64,000 bases of DNA from Mycobacterium sp. ITM-2016-00316 (GTDB lineage Bacteria > Actinomycetota > Actinomycetes > Mycobacteriales > Mycobacteriaceae), in contig NZ_CP134398.1 in the NCBI RefSeq assembly GCF_002968335.2, forward strand, positions 620,001 through 684,000, read 5' to 3'. Within the stretch, counting starts at the first letter, position 1. Each line of letters begins with the position of its first letter. A model generated the notes under the pieces. That model made no database searches. It was not told where the DNA came from and worked only from the letters and a program-made list of their open reading frames with translations. Shown in pieces: positions 39,737-49,057 of this stretch. Both the position numbers and the translations under genes were made by a program.

Positions 39737-40200
39737 CAGCGTGAGCCCTCCGCACCCGGCAGCGCGTCGAGTTCGTCGGGTGCGTCGGTATCGCGTGAGG
39801 GCACCACATCCGGGATGTCGCGGTCGACGACATCGTCGTCGGCGCGCTCGGCCACCCTGGTGTCCTCGGGATCGTTGCCGACCTCTTCGAGAGTGGTCAG
39901 CTGATAGGACCGGTAGGCCAGCGCCAGCACGAAGGAGGCGATGCCCATCGCGATCACGATGGCGGTCAGGATCATGCCCTGGGCCAACGGGTCGGCATCG
40001 GTCTGCGCGCCGTTGCTGGTGCGGCCGTATACCGGCGGGTTGCCGGCCGGGCCACCGACATTGAGCAGCAGCAGGTTGACGGCGTTGCCGATGAGCAACA
40101 GCCCCAACAACATCCGGGTCAGGGTGCGTTCCAGTAATAGGTAGACCCCGGCGCTGGTGAGGCCACCGATCAGGACGAGGGGAACGATGTAGGTGATCAT
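39736..40200 (-). CDS. mrpC: Na+/H+ antiporter subunit MrpC/MnhC
   Basis: This 154-residue NuoK-like subunit has three helices with GVYLLLERTLTRMLLGLLLIGNAVNLLLL and DPLAQGMILTAIVIAMG, both signatures. The start is ATG 40200 (MITYIVPLVL). The C-terminal about 55 residues form an acidic extension (RVAERADDDVVDRDIPDVV) longer than usual for MrpC, which may interact with cytoplasmic parts of the complex. Confidence 0.92.
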   Translation of the reverse strand: MITYIVPLVLIGGLTSAGVYLLLERTLTRMLLGLLLIGNAVNLLLLNVGGPAGNPPVYGRTSNGAQTDADPLAQGMILTAIVIAMGIASFVLALAYRSYQLTTLEEVGNDPEDTRVAERADDDVVDRDIPDVVPSRDTDAPDELDALPGAEGSR

Positions 40201-40228
40201 GTCTGATTCCTCGCTCCGCAAGCGTCGC

Positions 40229-43093
40229 TCATCGCGCCATCTCCACATCGACGCGGGCACCCAGGCTGCGCAGGATGTCGAGAACCAGACCGACCACGAT
40301 GAGGTACACGCCGAGGTCGAAGAACAGTGCGGTGACGAGCTTGATCGGGCCGAGCACCGGTATGTCGATGTGAAGTACCGCCGAGGACAGTACCGGAGCG
40401 CCGAGCAGCAGCGAGGTCACCGCGGTTCCTGCGGCGAGCGCCAGACCGGCGCCCAGCACCTTTCCGGCGTCCAGCGGGAGCGTCTCGCCGAGTTCGTAGC
40501 GGCCACCGGCGAGGTACCTCAGCACCAGTGCGAGCCCGGCGGTCAGCCCGCCGGCGAAACCACCACCGGGCGTGTTGTGGCCGGTGAAGAACAGGTACGC
40601 CGAGAGCACCATGATGAGCGGGAAGATGATGCGGGTGGCCACCTCGAGCACCAGCGAGCGGTGCCGCGGGTCGCGCAGTTCACTGCCGCGCAGCCAGGTG
40701 ACATCGCCGGCCGCCGGGCTGTAGGCGCCCGCGAGGCCGATGTCGGGCTGGCCGATTGCACTCCGTTTGGCCTCGGGCACTCGGGGAGCCGAGCCGAAAC
40801 GCCTGTTGCGGAACACCATCGAGGCCACACCCGTCGCGGCGACCACCAGTACCGAGATCTCGCCCATGGTGTCCCAGGCGCGGATATCGACCAACAGGAC
40901 GTTGACGGTGTTGGCGCCGTGCCCGCGGTAGTAGGCGGCCTCGGGCAGCAACTCGGCGATCGGGCGGGTGTTGCGGGCGGCCATCGCGAAGACCGCCAGG
41001 GTGGTGACGGCGGCGCCGACCGCCAGCGACAGCACGGCTCGGGGGAGTCGGCTGCGGTTGACGTTCGAACGGTCGGCCTCGGCGGGCAGCGTCCGCAGCA
41101 CCAGCACGAAAATCACCAGCAGCAGGGTCTCGACCAGGAACTGGGTCAGCGCCAGATCGGGGGCACCGTGGAAGGCGAAGATGGCGCCGCAGCCGTAGCC
41201 GGTGACGCCGACCAGCAGGACGGCGGCCAGCCGGTTGCGCATCACCGTGGCGCCCACGGCGGCGGCCAGGATCACCAGACCGACGACCACCTGCAGCGGT
41301 GAATCCCACAGGGCCAGTTCCGGCCGGTTGCGGGCCCCCAGCACGAGCGCGGCGACCGGCAGCAGCACCAGCGTGCACAGGATCACCGATTGGGTGGCGG
41401 GCAGCGAACCCCGCTGGGTCTGCGCCGTCAACCGCACCGCCAGCAGGTCAAGGCCGCGCATCACCTCGTCGTAGATCCGGTCGGCGTTGCCCAGCGGGGT
41501 GTAGCGGGTCTTGCGTCGGGGCAAGCGGTTACGGCCGAAGAACACCAACGTGCCCGCCCCGAGGATGAGCACCGACAGCAGCAGCGGAATGCCGAACCCG
41601 TGCCACAGCGCGAGGTAATAGTCCGACGGCCCGGGGATCGTCGCGGCATAGTCGTCGAGCACCGCATCCACCCCGGCCGGCCAGAGGCCGAACACCAGAC
41701 CCGCAGCCGCCAGGATGGCCGGCGGCAGCAGGAAGTTCACCGATGGGCGGTGCATCTCGGTGACGCGGACACTGGGTGCGGTCTGGCCCTTGTCGGCAAA
41801 GGCTCCCCACAGGAAACGCAGGCTGTAGATGGTGGTGAAGACCGAGCCGATGACGATGCCGGCCAACACGAACGGAGCGGCGGCCGCCAGTGCAGGGCTG
41901 TGCAGCACGGTCTCCAGATCGGCCTCTTTGGCGACGAATCCAAAGAACGGTGGCAACGCGGCCATGCTCGCCGTGGCGCCGAGGGCGATGATCAGCAGTG
42001 GGCGGTGCCGTCGGCCGAGACCGGCGAGTTTGCGGATGTCGCGGGTGCCGGTGGCGTGGTCGATCACCCCGACCACCATGAACAGTGCGGCCTTGAACAT
42101 GGCGTGCGCGCAGAGCATGGCGAGGCCGGCCAGCATCATGTCGGGTCCGCCGGCGCCGACCATGATGGTGATCAGACCGAGCTGGCTGACCGTGCCGAAC
42201 GCCAGGATGAGTTTGAGGTCGTATTCGCGGACCGCACGCCAGCCCGCCATCAGCATGGTGAGCAGGCCCAGCCCCACCACCATCGGTCTCCACAGCGGGG
42301 TGTCGGCGAACCCGGGTGTCATGCGGGCGACCAGGTAGACGCCGGCCTTCACCATGGCGGCGGCGTGCAGGTAGGCGCTGACCGGGGTGGGCGCGGCCAT
42401 CGCGCCGGGCAGCCAGAAGTGCAGCGGCACGATGGCCGACTTGGACAGCGCGCCGACCAGGATGAGAGCGATGCCGATGGTGGCGGCCGTCCCGGTCGGT
42501 GGCGCGGCGATCAGCTCGGAGAGCAGATAGGTGCCCGAGAGGTTGCCGAGGATGATGATGCCGACCAGCATCGCCAACCCGCCGAAGGTCGTCACCAGCA
42601 GCGCCTGGGTGGCGGCGCGGCGGCTGGTGGCGCGTTCGGCGTAGTGGCCCACCAGCAGGAACGACAGCACCGTGGTGGTTTCCCAGAAGACGTAGAGCAA
42701 CAGCATGTTGTCGCTGACGACCAGACCGAACATCGCGCCGGAGAAGGCGACGAGCTCGGCGGCGAAGCTGGGCAGCCGCTTCTCGATGCGGCCCTCGTGG
42801 TGGTGGAAGTACTCGGCGCAATAGAACAGCACGAGTGCGCCGATGGCCAGCACCAGCACGCTCATGATCGCGGCCAGCGAATCGAAGCGCAGCGTGATGT
42901 CCATGGACAGTTCCGGCACCCACGGGATGTGAACGGTCGGGGTGTGGCTGTCGCTGGGCCAGTTCATCCCGACCCATATCAGCGATCCGAGCGGAACCAG
43001 GGCCAACGGATAGAACGCCAAACGGCCCCATCTGGCGACCAGAAGGGGTGCCATCGCGGTGGCGACCGCATGGGCGAGGAGAACGGCGAGCAC
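40229..43093 (-). CDS. mrpA: Na+/H+ antiporter subunit MrpA fused to MrpB
   Basis: This 954-residue protein combines a NuoL-like MrpA (residues about 1-780, with FWETTTVLSFLLVGHY, PLHFWLPGAMAAPTPVSAYLH, LAFGTVSQLGL and a DUF4040 segment FAFHGAPDLALTQFLVETLLL) with a C-terminal MnhB domain (about 815-950: TPGGGFAGGLTAGLALVLRYL). This explains why no separate mrpB follows. The start is GTG 43093 with GGAG 5 nt upstream; codons upstream are not MrpA-like. It leads the operon mrpA(B)-C-D-E-F-G, which exchanges Na+ for H+ across the membrane. Confidence 0.92.
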   Translation of the reverse strand: MLAVLLAHAVATAMAPLLVARWGRLAFYPLALVPLGSLIWVGMNWPSDSHTPTVHIPWVPELSMDITLRFDSLAAIMSVLVLAIGALVLFYCAEYFHHHEGRIEKRLPSFAAELVAFSGAMFGLVVSDNMLLLYVFWETTTVLSFLLVGHYAERATSRRAATQALLVTTFGGLAMLVGIIILGNLSGTYLLSELIAAPPTGTAATIGIALILVGALSKSAIVPLHFWLPGAMAAPTPVSAYLHAAAMVKAGVYLVARMTPGFADTPLWRPMVVGLGLLTMLMAGWRAVREYDLKLILAFGTVSQLGLITIMVGAGGPDMMLAGLAMLCAHAMFKAALFMVVGVIDHATGTRDIRKLAGLGRRHRPLLIIALGATASMAALPPFFGFVAKEADLETVLHSPALAAAAPFVLAGIVIGSVFTTIYSLRFLWGAFADKGQTAPSVRVTEMHRPSVNFLLPPAILAAAGLVFGLWPAGVDAVLDDYAATIPGPSDYYLALWHGFGIPLLLSVLILGAGTLVFFGRNRLPRRKTRYTPLGNADRIYDEVMRGLDLLAVRLTAQTQRGSLPATQSVILCTLVLLPVAALVLGARNRPELALWDSPLQVVVGLVILAAAVGATVMRNRLAAVLLVGVTGYGCGAIFAFHGAPDLALTQFLVETLLLVIFVLVLRTLPAEADRSNVNRSRLPRAVLSLAVGAAVTTLAVFAMAARNTRPIAELLPEAAYYRGHGANTVNVLLVDIRAWDTMGEISVLVVAATGVASMVFRNRRFGSAPRVPEAKRSAIGQPDIGLAGAYSPAAGDVTWLRGSELRDPRHRSLVLEVATRIIFPLIMVLSAYLFFTGHNTPGGGFAGGLTAGLALVLRYLAGGRYELGETLPLDAGKVLGAGLALAAGTAVTSLLLGAPVLSSAVLHIDIPVLGPIKLVTALFFDLGVYLIVVGLVLDILRSLGARVDVEMAR

Positions 43094-43160
43094 GGCACTC
43101 CGATCGGATTGGGGTCGGGGTGTCAGCCACGTGGGCCAATGCCATTCTACCTGGGCCGTT

Positions 43161-43568
43161 TTACGACCTGACGTGAGCCATGATCGGAATGGCGTGCGAA
43201 ATGACGCCGATGCCCCAGCCCAGGATCGGCCACACCGGCCAGAAGTACCAGCCGCCGCCACCGAGACCGACGGCCAGCCAGATGCCGAGCATGAGCAGCG
43301 CGCCGGCGAGGTAGGCGGCGACGTGGATGCGCACGCTGAGCCGGGCGGCCGCGATCTGTGCGGCGCGCCGGCGGGGGTCGTTGTGGCGCAGCCGACCCAC
43401 CGGGAGATCGGCGACCAGGGCGTCCAGTTCGCCGGCGCTGTGCGCGGCGAACGCCCGGCCCAGCCGGTCCTCGTACTCCGCCATGGGGAGGTAGCCCTGG
43501 GCCAGGGCCTGTCCCAGATCGGTGGCGGTCCGTTCTCGCTCGCGGTCCCCGGCGCGGATATCGGACAT
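43161..43568 (-). CDS. DUF1707 protein with two C-terminal membrane helices
   Basis: The 135-residue protein has the DUF1707 domain at its N-terminus (IRAGDRERERTATDLGQALAQ then GYLPMAEYEDRLGRAFAA) and a 2TM module (residues about 78-130). ATG 43568 follows a strong ribosome site (GGGGAGG). DUF1707 proteins are common in actinobacteria and thought to be membrane-associated regulators, but the function is unproven. It lies 67 nt upstream of mrpA on the same strand and may be co-transcribed. Confidence 0.87.
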   Translation of the reverse strand: MSDIRAGDRERERTATDLGQALAQGYLPMAEYEDRLGRAFAAHSAGELDALVADLPVGRLRHNDPRRRAAQIAAARLSVRIHVAAYLAGALLMLGIWLAVGLGGGGWYFWPVWPILGWGIGVISHAIPIMAHVRS

Positions 43569-43638
43569 GGCGGCCTCCCCAGATCTTGTCAGTGGCTAGT
43601 TCAACTATCCCCGGTTATCTAGTCATCGTCAAGATGGG

Positions 43639-43644
43639 TAGCCT
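43639..43644 (+). promoter_or_regulatory. -10 box of a leaderless promoter for the SRPBCC gene
   Basis: TAGCCT lies 6 nt before GTG 43651 and no ribosome site is visible. Confidence 0.5.
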
Positions 43645-43650
43645 GCTGGG

Positions 43651-44103
43651 GTGAGCAGGATTGTGAGCGCCAGTCGCGAGATCGCCGCGGCCCCCGACGT
43701 CATCTTCGAACTGATCGCCGACCCTGCTCAGCAGCCGCGCTGGGACGGCAATGGCAACCTCACCGAGGCCGCCGTCGGGCAGCGCGTGCACGCGGTGGGC
43801 GATGTGTTCGCGATGTTGGTCAACTCCGGCACCGTGCGGCAGAACCACATCGTCGAATTCGAGGAAGGGCGCCGCATCGCGTGGTTGCCGTCCGAGGAGG
43901 GCAAGGAGCCGCCCGGGCACCTGTGGCGCTGGGAGATCGAGCCTCTCGGTCCGGCGGGCGGGAGCGTCCGCTCAAGGGTGACCCACACCTATGACTGGAC
44001 GAACCTGACCGAGGAGAAGCGCCTGGAGCGGGCCAGGGCGACCACCGCGGACAACCTGGCCGCTTCGATCGAGCGGTTAGCGACCCTCAGCGAAGGCGCG
44101 TAG
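43651..44103 (+). CDS. SRPBCC / polyketide cyclase-like small ligand-binding protein
   Basis: This 150-residue protein has the SRPBCC (START-like) pattern: VSASREIAAAPDVIFELIADPAQQPRWD at the N-terminus, a beta core and a C-terminal amphipathic helix (NLAASIERLATL). The fold binds hydrophobic ligands; some members are cyclases or dehydratases. Nothing identifies the ligand. The 3' end overlaps the convergent ATPase gene by 27 bp. Confidence 0.85.
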   Translation: MSRIVSASREIAAAPDVIFELIADPAQQPRWDGNGNLTEAAVGQRVHAVGDVFAMLVNSGTVRQNHIVEFEEGRRIAWLPSEEGKEPPGHLWRWEIEPLGPAGGSVRSRVTHTYDWTNLTEEKRLERARATTADNLAASIERLATLSEGA

Positions 44104-46257
44104 CGACTCGACCTGTGCGGGGTCCAGTGACGGGCGCACATTCTCGCGGGCCTTGGCGACGTCCTCAGCGGTGACATCGGCGGCGTCGATGGAGCGCCGC
44201 ATCGCCGTGAGCGCGGCCTCGCGCAGCAGCGCCACGCAATCCGCGGCGCTGTAACCGTCCAGATCCTCGGCGAGCGCATCGAGATCGACATCCCCGGCGA
44301 GTGGGATGGACTTACCCGAGGTACGCAGAATGTCCTTGCGCGCCTGCGCATCCGGAGGTTCGACGAACACCAGCTTCTCCAGCCGGCCCGGTCGCAGCAG
44401 GGCCGGATCTATCAGGTCGGGGCGGTTGGTGGCGCCCAGCACCACCACATCGCGCAGTGGGTCGATGCCGTCCAGTTCGGTCAGCAGCGCGGCCACCACC
44501 CGATCGGTCACCCCGGAATCGTGACTCTGCCCGCGACGCGGTGCGAGTGCGTCGATCTCGTCGAGGAACACCAGCGACGGCGCCGAATCGCGTGCGCGGC
44601 GGAACAATTCGCGCACCGCTTTCTCCGAGGAACCGACCCACTTGTCCATCAGTTCGGCGCCCTTGACGGCGTGTACGGACAGGCGCCCCGAACTCGCCAG
44701 CGCGCGCACCACGAACGTCTTACCGCAACCCGGGGGTCCGTACAGCAGCACACCGCGCGGGGGTTGCACGCCGAGGCGGGCGAAGGTGTCCGGGTGCTGC
44801 AGCGGCCACAGCACCGCTTCGGTCAGTGCCTGCTTGGTCTGCACCATATCGCCGACATCCTCGAGGGTGACCGAACCGACGGCCACCTCCTCGGTGGCCG
44901 ATCGGGACAGCGGGCGGATGACCGACAGCGCCCCGCCGAAATCCTCCTGGGTCAGCGCCGGCGGCTGCCCGTCGGCGCTGGCGCGTGCTGCCGCCCGCAG
45001 GGCGGCCTCCCGGACCAGAGCGGCCAGATCGGCGACCACGAAACCCGGTGTGCGTTCTCCGATCTCGTCGAGATTGAGGTCGTGTGCGGGTACCCCGCGC
45101 AGTAGCACCTCCAGCAGGGCCTTACGGGTGGCCCCGTCGGGCAGGCTCAGTCCGAGTTCGCGGTCACACAGGTCCGGTGCCCGCAACCGGGCGTCGACGT
45201 TGTCCGGCAGCGCCGAGGTGGCGATGAACGCGGCGCCCTTGGTGGATACCGCATTACGCAGTTCGGCGAGGATCAAGGTGGCCACCGGTTCGGCGGTCGA
45301 CGGCAGCAGCGCGTCGATATCGGTGATGAGCAGCACGCCGCCGTCGCGGACCGAGGCGACCGCGGATGCCACACTGGACAGCCGGTCCTCGGCGCGCAAC
45401 GATCCGACCTCGGGGCCGTCCAACTCGATCAGACGGCGTTCGGCGCAGACGGCCCGCACCAGGGTGGACTTGCCGACACCGGCGGGACCGCTGACCAGGA
45501 TGCCGAGATGCGCTGTGGCGCCCAGGCTTTCCAGCAGTTGCGGCTCGTCGAGTGCCAGCTTGAGCCACTCCGCCAATTTGCCGGCCTGTACGTGGGCGCC
45601 CTTGAGATCGTCGAGCGGGATCGCCGGTGCGGCCGGCGCCTGGCTGGGGGCGGCCGGAGTCACGGCCGTGGTGCCGTCACCCCAGCGGACATTCGAATTG
45701 GGTTGCACGCTCACGGTTCCGGCCGGGTCGACGTCGGTCACCGTCAGCAGCTCCGAGGTCCAGGTGATACCCACCGACGTGGTCAGGGCGGTGGTCGCCG
45801 CCGATGTCGAGGTGCCCGGACCGAGATCGCGGGGCAGCAACGAGACGGTGTCACCGACGGACAGCACCTTGCCGAGCAGCGCCATGCGCAGGGTCGACGG
45901 CGATACCGACTGGGTGGCCAGCCGGGAACCGGTCAGGGTGACCGAGCGGGCGCCGTTGACGGTGACCGGGGCCACCACCACGGCGGTGTTCTCCCGCAGG
46001 CCGGCATTGGACAGCGTGACGTCGTCGAGCAGTGCCACCCCGGCCGGGGTACCCGCAGGCGCAATCCCGACGACTGCGGCGGTGGTGCGCGCTCCCAACA
46101 GCGACACCGCATCCCATTCGCGGAGACCGAGTGCGGCGATGGCCTCCGGATGCAGGCGCACCACGCCGCGGCGGCTGTCCATCGCGGAGGTGTTGAGCCG
46201 GGCCGTCAGCCGCAGGTGGTTCAGCGGTGTCTCTGCGGTGTGCTCGGTCTGGCTCAT
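44077..46257 (-). CDS. Cdc48/VCP-like tandem AAA+ ATPase (Rv0435c-like)
   Basis: This 726-residue ATPase has an N-terminal double-psi beta-barrel domain (residues about 15-180) and two AAA+ modules. D1 has Walker A GPAGVGKST, but its Walker B is VLLITDIDALL, lacking the normal Asp-Glu pair, and its arginine-finger region is LRAPDLCDREL. D2 is intact (GPPGCGKT, LVFLDEIDAL, ALLRPGRLEKL). D2 is therefore the likely motor. Homologues unfold proteins, but the mycobacterial substrate is unknown. It overlaps pssA by 4 nt, in the run SDR-moeA-psd-pssA-ATPase. Confidence 0.9.
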   Translation of the reverse strand: MSQTEHTAETPLNHLRLTARLNTSAMDSRRGVVRLHPEAIAALGLREWDAVSLLGARTTAAVVGIAPAGTPAGVALLDDVTLSNAGLRENTAVVVAPVTVNGARSVTLTGSRLATQSVSPSTLRMALLGKVLSVGDTVSLLPRDLGPGTSTSAATTALTTSVGITWTSELLTVTDVDPAGTVSVQPNSNVRWGDGTTAVTPAAPSQAPAAPAIPLDDLKGAHVQAGKLAEWLKLALDEPQLLESLGATAHLGILVSGPAGVGKSTLVRAVCAERRLIELDGPEVGSLRAEDRLSSVASAVASVRDGGVLLITDIDALLPSTAEPVATLILAELRNAVSTKGAAFIATSALPDNVDARLRAPDLCDRELGLSLPDGATRKALLEVLLRGVPAHDLNLDEIGERTPGFVVADLAALVREAALRAAARASADGQPPALTQEDFGGALSVIRPLSRSATEEVAVGSVTLEDVGDMVQTKQALTEAVLWPLQHPDTFARLGVQPPRGVLLYGPPGCGKTFVVRALASSGRLSVHAVKGAELMDKWVGSSEKAVRELFRRARDSAPSLVFLDEIDALAPRRGQSHDSGVTDRVVAALLTELDGIDPLRDVVVLGATNRPDLIDPALLRPGRLEKLVFVEPPDAQARKDILRTSGKSIPLAGDVDLDALAEDLDGYSAADCVALLREAALTAMRRSIDAADVTAEDVAKARENVRPSLDPAQVESLRAFAEGR

Positions 46258-47108
46258 TTGCGGCCCTGCGGCTTGCGCAGGCCCAGACGTGACACCGAGC
46301 GGCGGTGCGGCTGCGCGCGGCGGATCGCGCGGCGGGCCTGGCGGCGTTGGCCGGGTTTGTCGTTCCACGTCTCGGGCCGGGCCTTCGCCCACCGTTCGCT
46401 GCGCACGGTGAACGGGATGATGCAGACGTAGCCGACGATGATGAGCAGCACCAGGACGTAGGGGAACAGCAACAGCGCAGCGGCCGCGGCGGCGATGGCG
46501 ATCAGCAGGAACGGCGCCGCGTTGGGCGGCATCGAGACCGATTTCAGCGCCAGCGTGGGGACCCGGCTGACCAACAGGGCGGCGTTCGCGGCGAACCACA
46601 GGCAGACGAACCACGGTGCGGTCCACCAACCCGGCCCGAACTGCAGCATCGCGGCGAGCGGGCCGATGACGCCGACGGCACCGCACGGCGCAGGCATTCC
46701 GGTGAAGTACTGCCGGGTGTAGGCGGGTTTGGTGTCGTCATCGAGCAGCGCATTGAAGCGCGCCAGCCGCAGCACGATGCACACGCAGTACAGGAGTGCG
46801 AAGATCCAGCCCACCGGGGACATCGGCAGCAGGGTCACGTAGACCACCAGCGCGGGGGCCACCCCGAAGTTCACCGCGTCGGCGAGCGAGTCGATCTCGG
46901 CGCCCATCCGCGACTGGGCATCCAGCGCCCGCGCGATACCGCCGTCGATACCGTCCAGGATCGCGGCGGCACCGATCAGGGCGAGCGCGATGTCCGGCCG
47001 GCTGTCGAGCGCGAACTTGATGGAGGTCAGCCCCGCGCAGATCGCCAGCACCGTGGTGGCGCTGGGCAGAATGCGCATCGCCGCCGGACGAGGCTTGGTC
47101 CGCTGCAT
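46254..47108 (-). CDS. pssA: CDP-diacylglycerol-serine O-phosphatidyltransferase PssA
   Basis: PssA makes phosphatidylserine, the precursor of phosphatidylethanolamine. The 284-residue membrane enzyme has the CDP-alcohol phosphotransferase motif as DGIDGGIARALDAQSRMG followed by AEIDSLAD (DGxxAR...SxxGxxxDSxxD, residues about 45-70) and about seven spans, with a basic C-terminal tail (RRQARRAIRRAQPHRRS). The start ATG 47108 overlaps the psd stop (TGATG). Confidence 0.94.
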   Translation of the reverse strand: MQRTKPRPAAMRILPSATTVLAICAGLTSIKFALDSRPDIALALIGAAAILDGIDGGIARALDAQSRMGAEIDSLADAVNFGVAPALVVYVTLLPMSPVGWIFALLYCVCIVLRLARFNALLDDDTKPAYTRQYFTGMPAPCGAVGVIGPLAAMLQFGPGWWTAPWFVCLWFAANAALLVSRVPTLALKSVSMPPNAAPFLLIAIAAAAAALLLFPYVLVLLIIVGYVCIIPFTVRSERWAKARPETWNDKPGQRRQARRAIRRAQPHRRSVSRLGLRKPQGRK

Positions 47109-47818
47109 CAGGGCAGCTCGGCTAGCACGGTTTCCCCACCGATGGCACGCTGACCGCCCTCCACGAGCACGCGGGCATCGGCCGGGAAATAGGTGTCCAG
47201 CCGGGAGCCGAACCGGATCAGACCGTAGGTCTCGCCGAGGGCGAGCTTGTCGCCGGTGTGCGCGCTGCACACGATGCGCCGCGCGACGAGCCCGGCGATC
47301 TGTACGGCGACGATGTCGACACCCTCGGGGGTGCGCAGCCACATGCTGTTGCGCTCGTTGTCCGCGCTGGCGGTGTCCTTGTCCGCGGACAGGAACTTGC
47401 CCGGGCGGTGCTGCACCGCGATGACCTCACCGGCCACCGGCGCGCGTTGCACATGCGCGTCGAACACGGACAGGAAGATGCTGATCCGCTTCATCGGGGT
47501 GGCGCCGAGACCGAGTTCGGCCGGCGGGACGGCGGTGTCCAGCAGGGTGACGAGTCCGTCGGCGGGTGCCACCACGACCCCGGGCCTGCTCGGTGGCACC
47601 CGGGGCGGATGCCGGAAGAACAGTGCGCTGAAGCTCGCGGCGCCGAGACCGGCGTTGCGCAGCCAGCGGCGGTTGCGGCCGGCGGCCGCCAGACCCAGCC
47701 CACCGGCGATGAACGGCAGGCCGGCCGGGTGGACGGGGGGGACGGTGGAGCGGACGAGTTCGATGAAGCGTTGCGCTTCTGAGCGGTCGTCATCGGGTGA
47801 ACGCGCAGGTCTGGCCAT
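47108..47818 (-). CDS. psd: phosphatidylserine decarboxylase Psd
   Basis: Psd decarboxylates phosphatidylserine to phosphatidylethanolamine. The 236-residue proenzyme has [18 protein letters not shown] (His motif) and the self-cleavage site RFGSRLD (Gly-Ser near residue 208), where the Ser becomes the pyruvoyl group. An N-terminal hydrophobic hairpin anchors it. The start is ATG 47818, 24 nt after the moeA stop. It is co-translated with pssA, the enzyme of the preceding step. Confidence 0.94.
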   Translation of the reverse strand: MARPARSPDDDRSEAQRFIELVRSTVPPVHPAGLPFIAGGLGLAAAGRNRRWLRNAGLGAASFSALFFRHPPRVPPSRPGVVVAPADGLVTLLDTAVPPAELGLGATPMKRISIFLSVFDAHVQRAPVAGEVIAVQHRPGKFLSADKDTASADNERNSMWLRTPEGVDIVAVQIAGLVARRIVCSAHTGDKLALGETYGLIRFGSRLDTYFPADARVLVEGGQRAIGGETVLAELP

Positions 47819-47842
47819 ATTGGCTCCCGATTCTACGTGGGG

Positions 47843-49057
47843 TCAGGAAGTCGACAGGTCCCACACATCGACCTGTGACCCGGCGGCCACCTTGTCGACA
47901 CCGCGGGGGATGTCCAGCAGGCAGTTCGACGATGCCAACCAGCGCAGGTGATGTGAGGCGGGCGGACCGTAGCTGGTGACGACGGCCTGCCCCTTCTCGA
48001 AGCCGAGTACACCGCGGCGGAACTGCCGTTTGCCGGCCGGGGAGGTCAGGTCCTCGGCGAGCGTGGCGGTGATGCGGGGGCGATCGGCGGGCAGGCCCAT
48101 CGCGGCGCGCAGCGGCGGTCGCAGGAACACCTCGAAGGACACCAGGGCGCTGACCGGGTTGCCGGGCAGGGTGACGATCGGGACGCCGGCCACTCGCCCG
48201 CAGCCCTGCGGCATCCCCGGCTGCATCGCCACCTTCACGAACTCGACCTGGCCACCCAGCGCGTCCTTGACCACCTCGTAGGCTCCCGCGCTCACCCCGC
48301 CGGTGGTGATGATCAGGTCGGCTTGACCGGCGTGGGCCTCCAGCGCGGCCCGGAAGGTCTCGACGTCGTCACCGACCATCGTCGAGGCGATCACCTCGGC
48401 GCCCACATCACGCACGGCAGCGGCCAGCATCACCGCATTGGACTCGTAGATCTGGCCGGGCAGCAGCGGTGTGCCCGGCGCGACCAGCTCCGTTCCCGTC
48501 GACATCACCAGCACCCGGGGCCGCGGCAACACGCTCACTTCGGCCAGGCCCAGCGCGGCGACCAGACCCAGTGCGGCCGGGGTGAGCCGCTGACCGGCCC
48601 GCAGCACCGTGGTCCCGGCGGCGACGTCCTCGCCGGCCCGCCGGATGTGCTGGCCGTCCTTGGTGGCGGCGCGGATCTGCACCTGCGCGGCACTGGCGGA
48701 GAAGTCTGCATCCGTCGACTCGACGGGGACCACGGTGGTGGCCCCCGGGGGCAGCGGCGCCCCGGTCATGATGCGTTGTGCGGTTCCGGGTTTCAGGGGC
48801 TGGGTATCGGTGCGCCCGGCCGGGATGTCATCGGTGACCGGCAGCGTGACCGGGTTCTCGGCACTGGCCGCGGCGATATCGGTGGCCTGCACCGCGAACC
48901 CGTCCATCGCCGAATTGTCGAAACCGGGCAGCGACAGTTCGGCGACGACATCGGTGGCCAGCACCAGCCCGAGGGCGTCGCCAGGTGCCATCGTCACGGC
49001 CGGACGGGCCCGCACCAGGCCGGCGACGACCTGCTGGTGTTCCTCGACCGAACGCAT
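47843..49057 (-). CDS. moeA: molybdopterin molybdenumtransferase MoeA
   Basis: MoeA inserts molybdate into adenylylated molybdopterin. The 404-residue protein has LPGFDNSAMDGFAV, the central domain with STGTELVAPGTPLLPGQIYESN, TGGVSAGAYEVVKDAL and LPGNPVSALVSFEVF, all diagnostic. It corresponds to M. tuberculosis moeA2. The start ATG 49057 overlaps the SDR stop as TGATG; longer upstream frames are shadows of the SDR gene. Confidence 0.94.
   Translation of the reverse strand: MRSVEEHQQVVAGLVRARPAVTMAPGDALGLVLATDVVAELSLPGFDNSAMDGFAVQATDIAAASAENPVTLPVTDDIPAGRTDTQPLKPGTAQRIMTGAPLPPGATTVVPVESTDADFSASAAQVQIRAATKDGQHIRRAGEDVAAGTTVLRAGQRLTPAALGLVAALGLAEVSVLPRPRVLVMSTGTELVAPGTPLLPGQIYESNAVMLAAAVRDVGAEVIASTMVGDDVETFRAALEAHAGQADLIITTGGVSAGAYEVVKDALGGQVEFVKVAMQPGMPQGCGRVAGVPIVTLPGNPVSALVSFEVFLRPPLRAAMGLPADRPRITATLAEDLTSPAGKRQFRRGVLGFEKGQAVVTSYGPPASHHLRWLASSNCLLDIPRGVDKVAAGSQVDVWDLSTS

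Noticed and set aside
40201..40228. A missing mrpB gene
   Set aside because: The MnhB domain is present as the C-terminal part of the MrpA protein.
41390..43171. 593-codon plus-strand open frame across mrpA
   Set aside because: Same reason: a His/Gly/Gln-rich shadow of MrpA with no recognisable domain.
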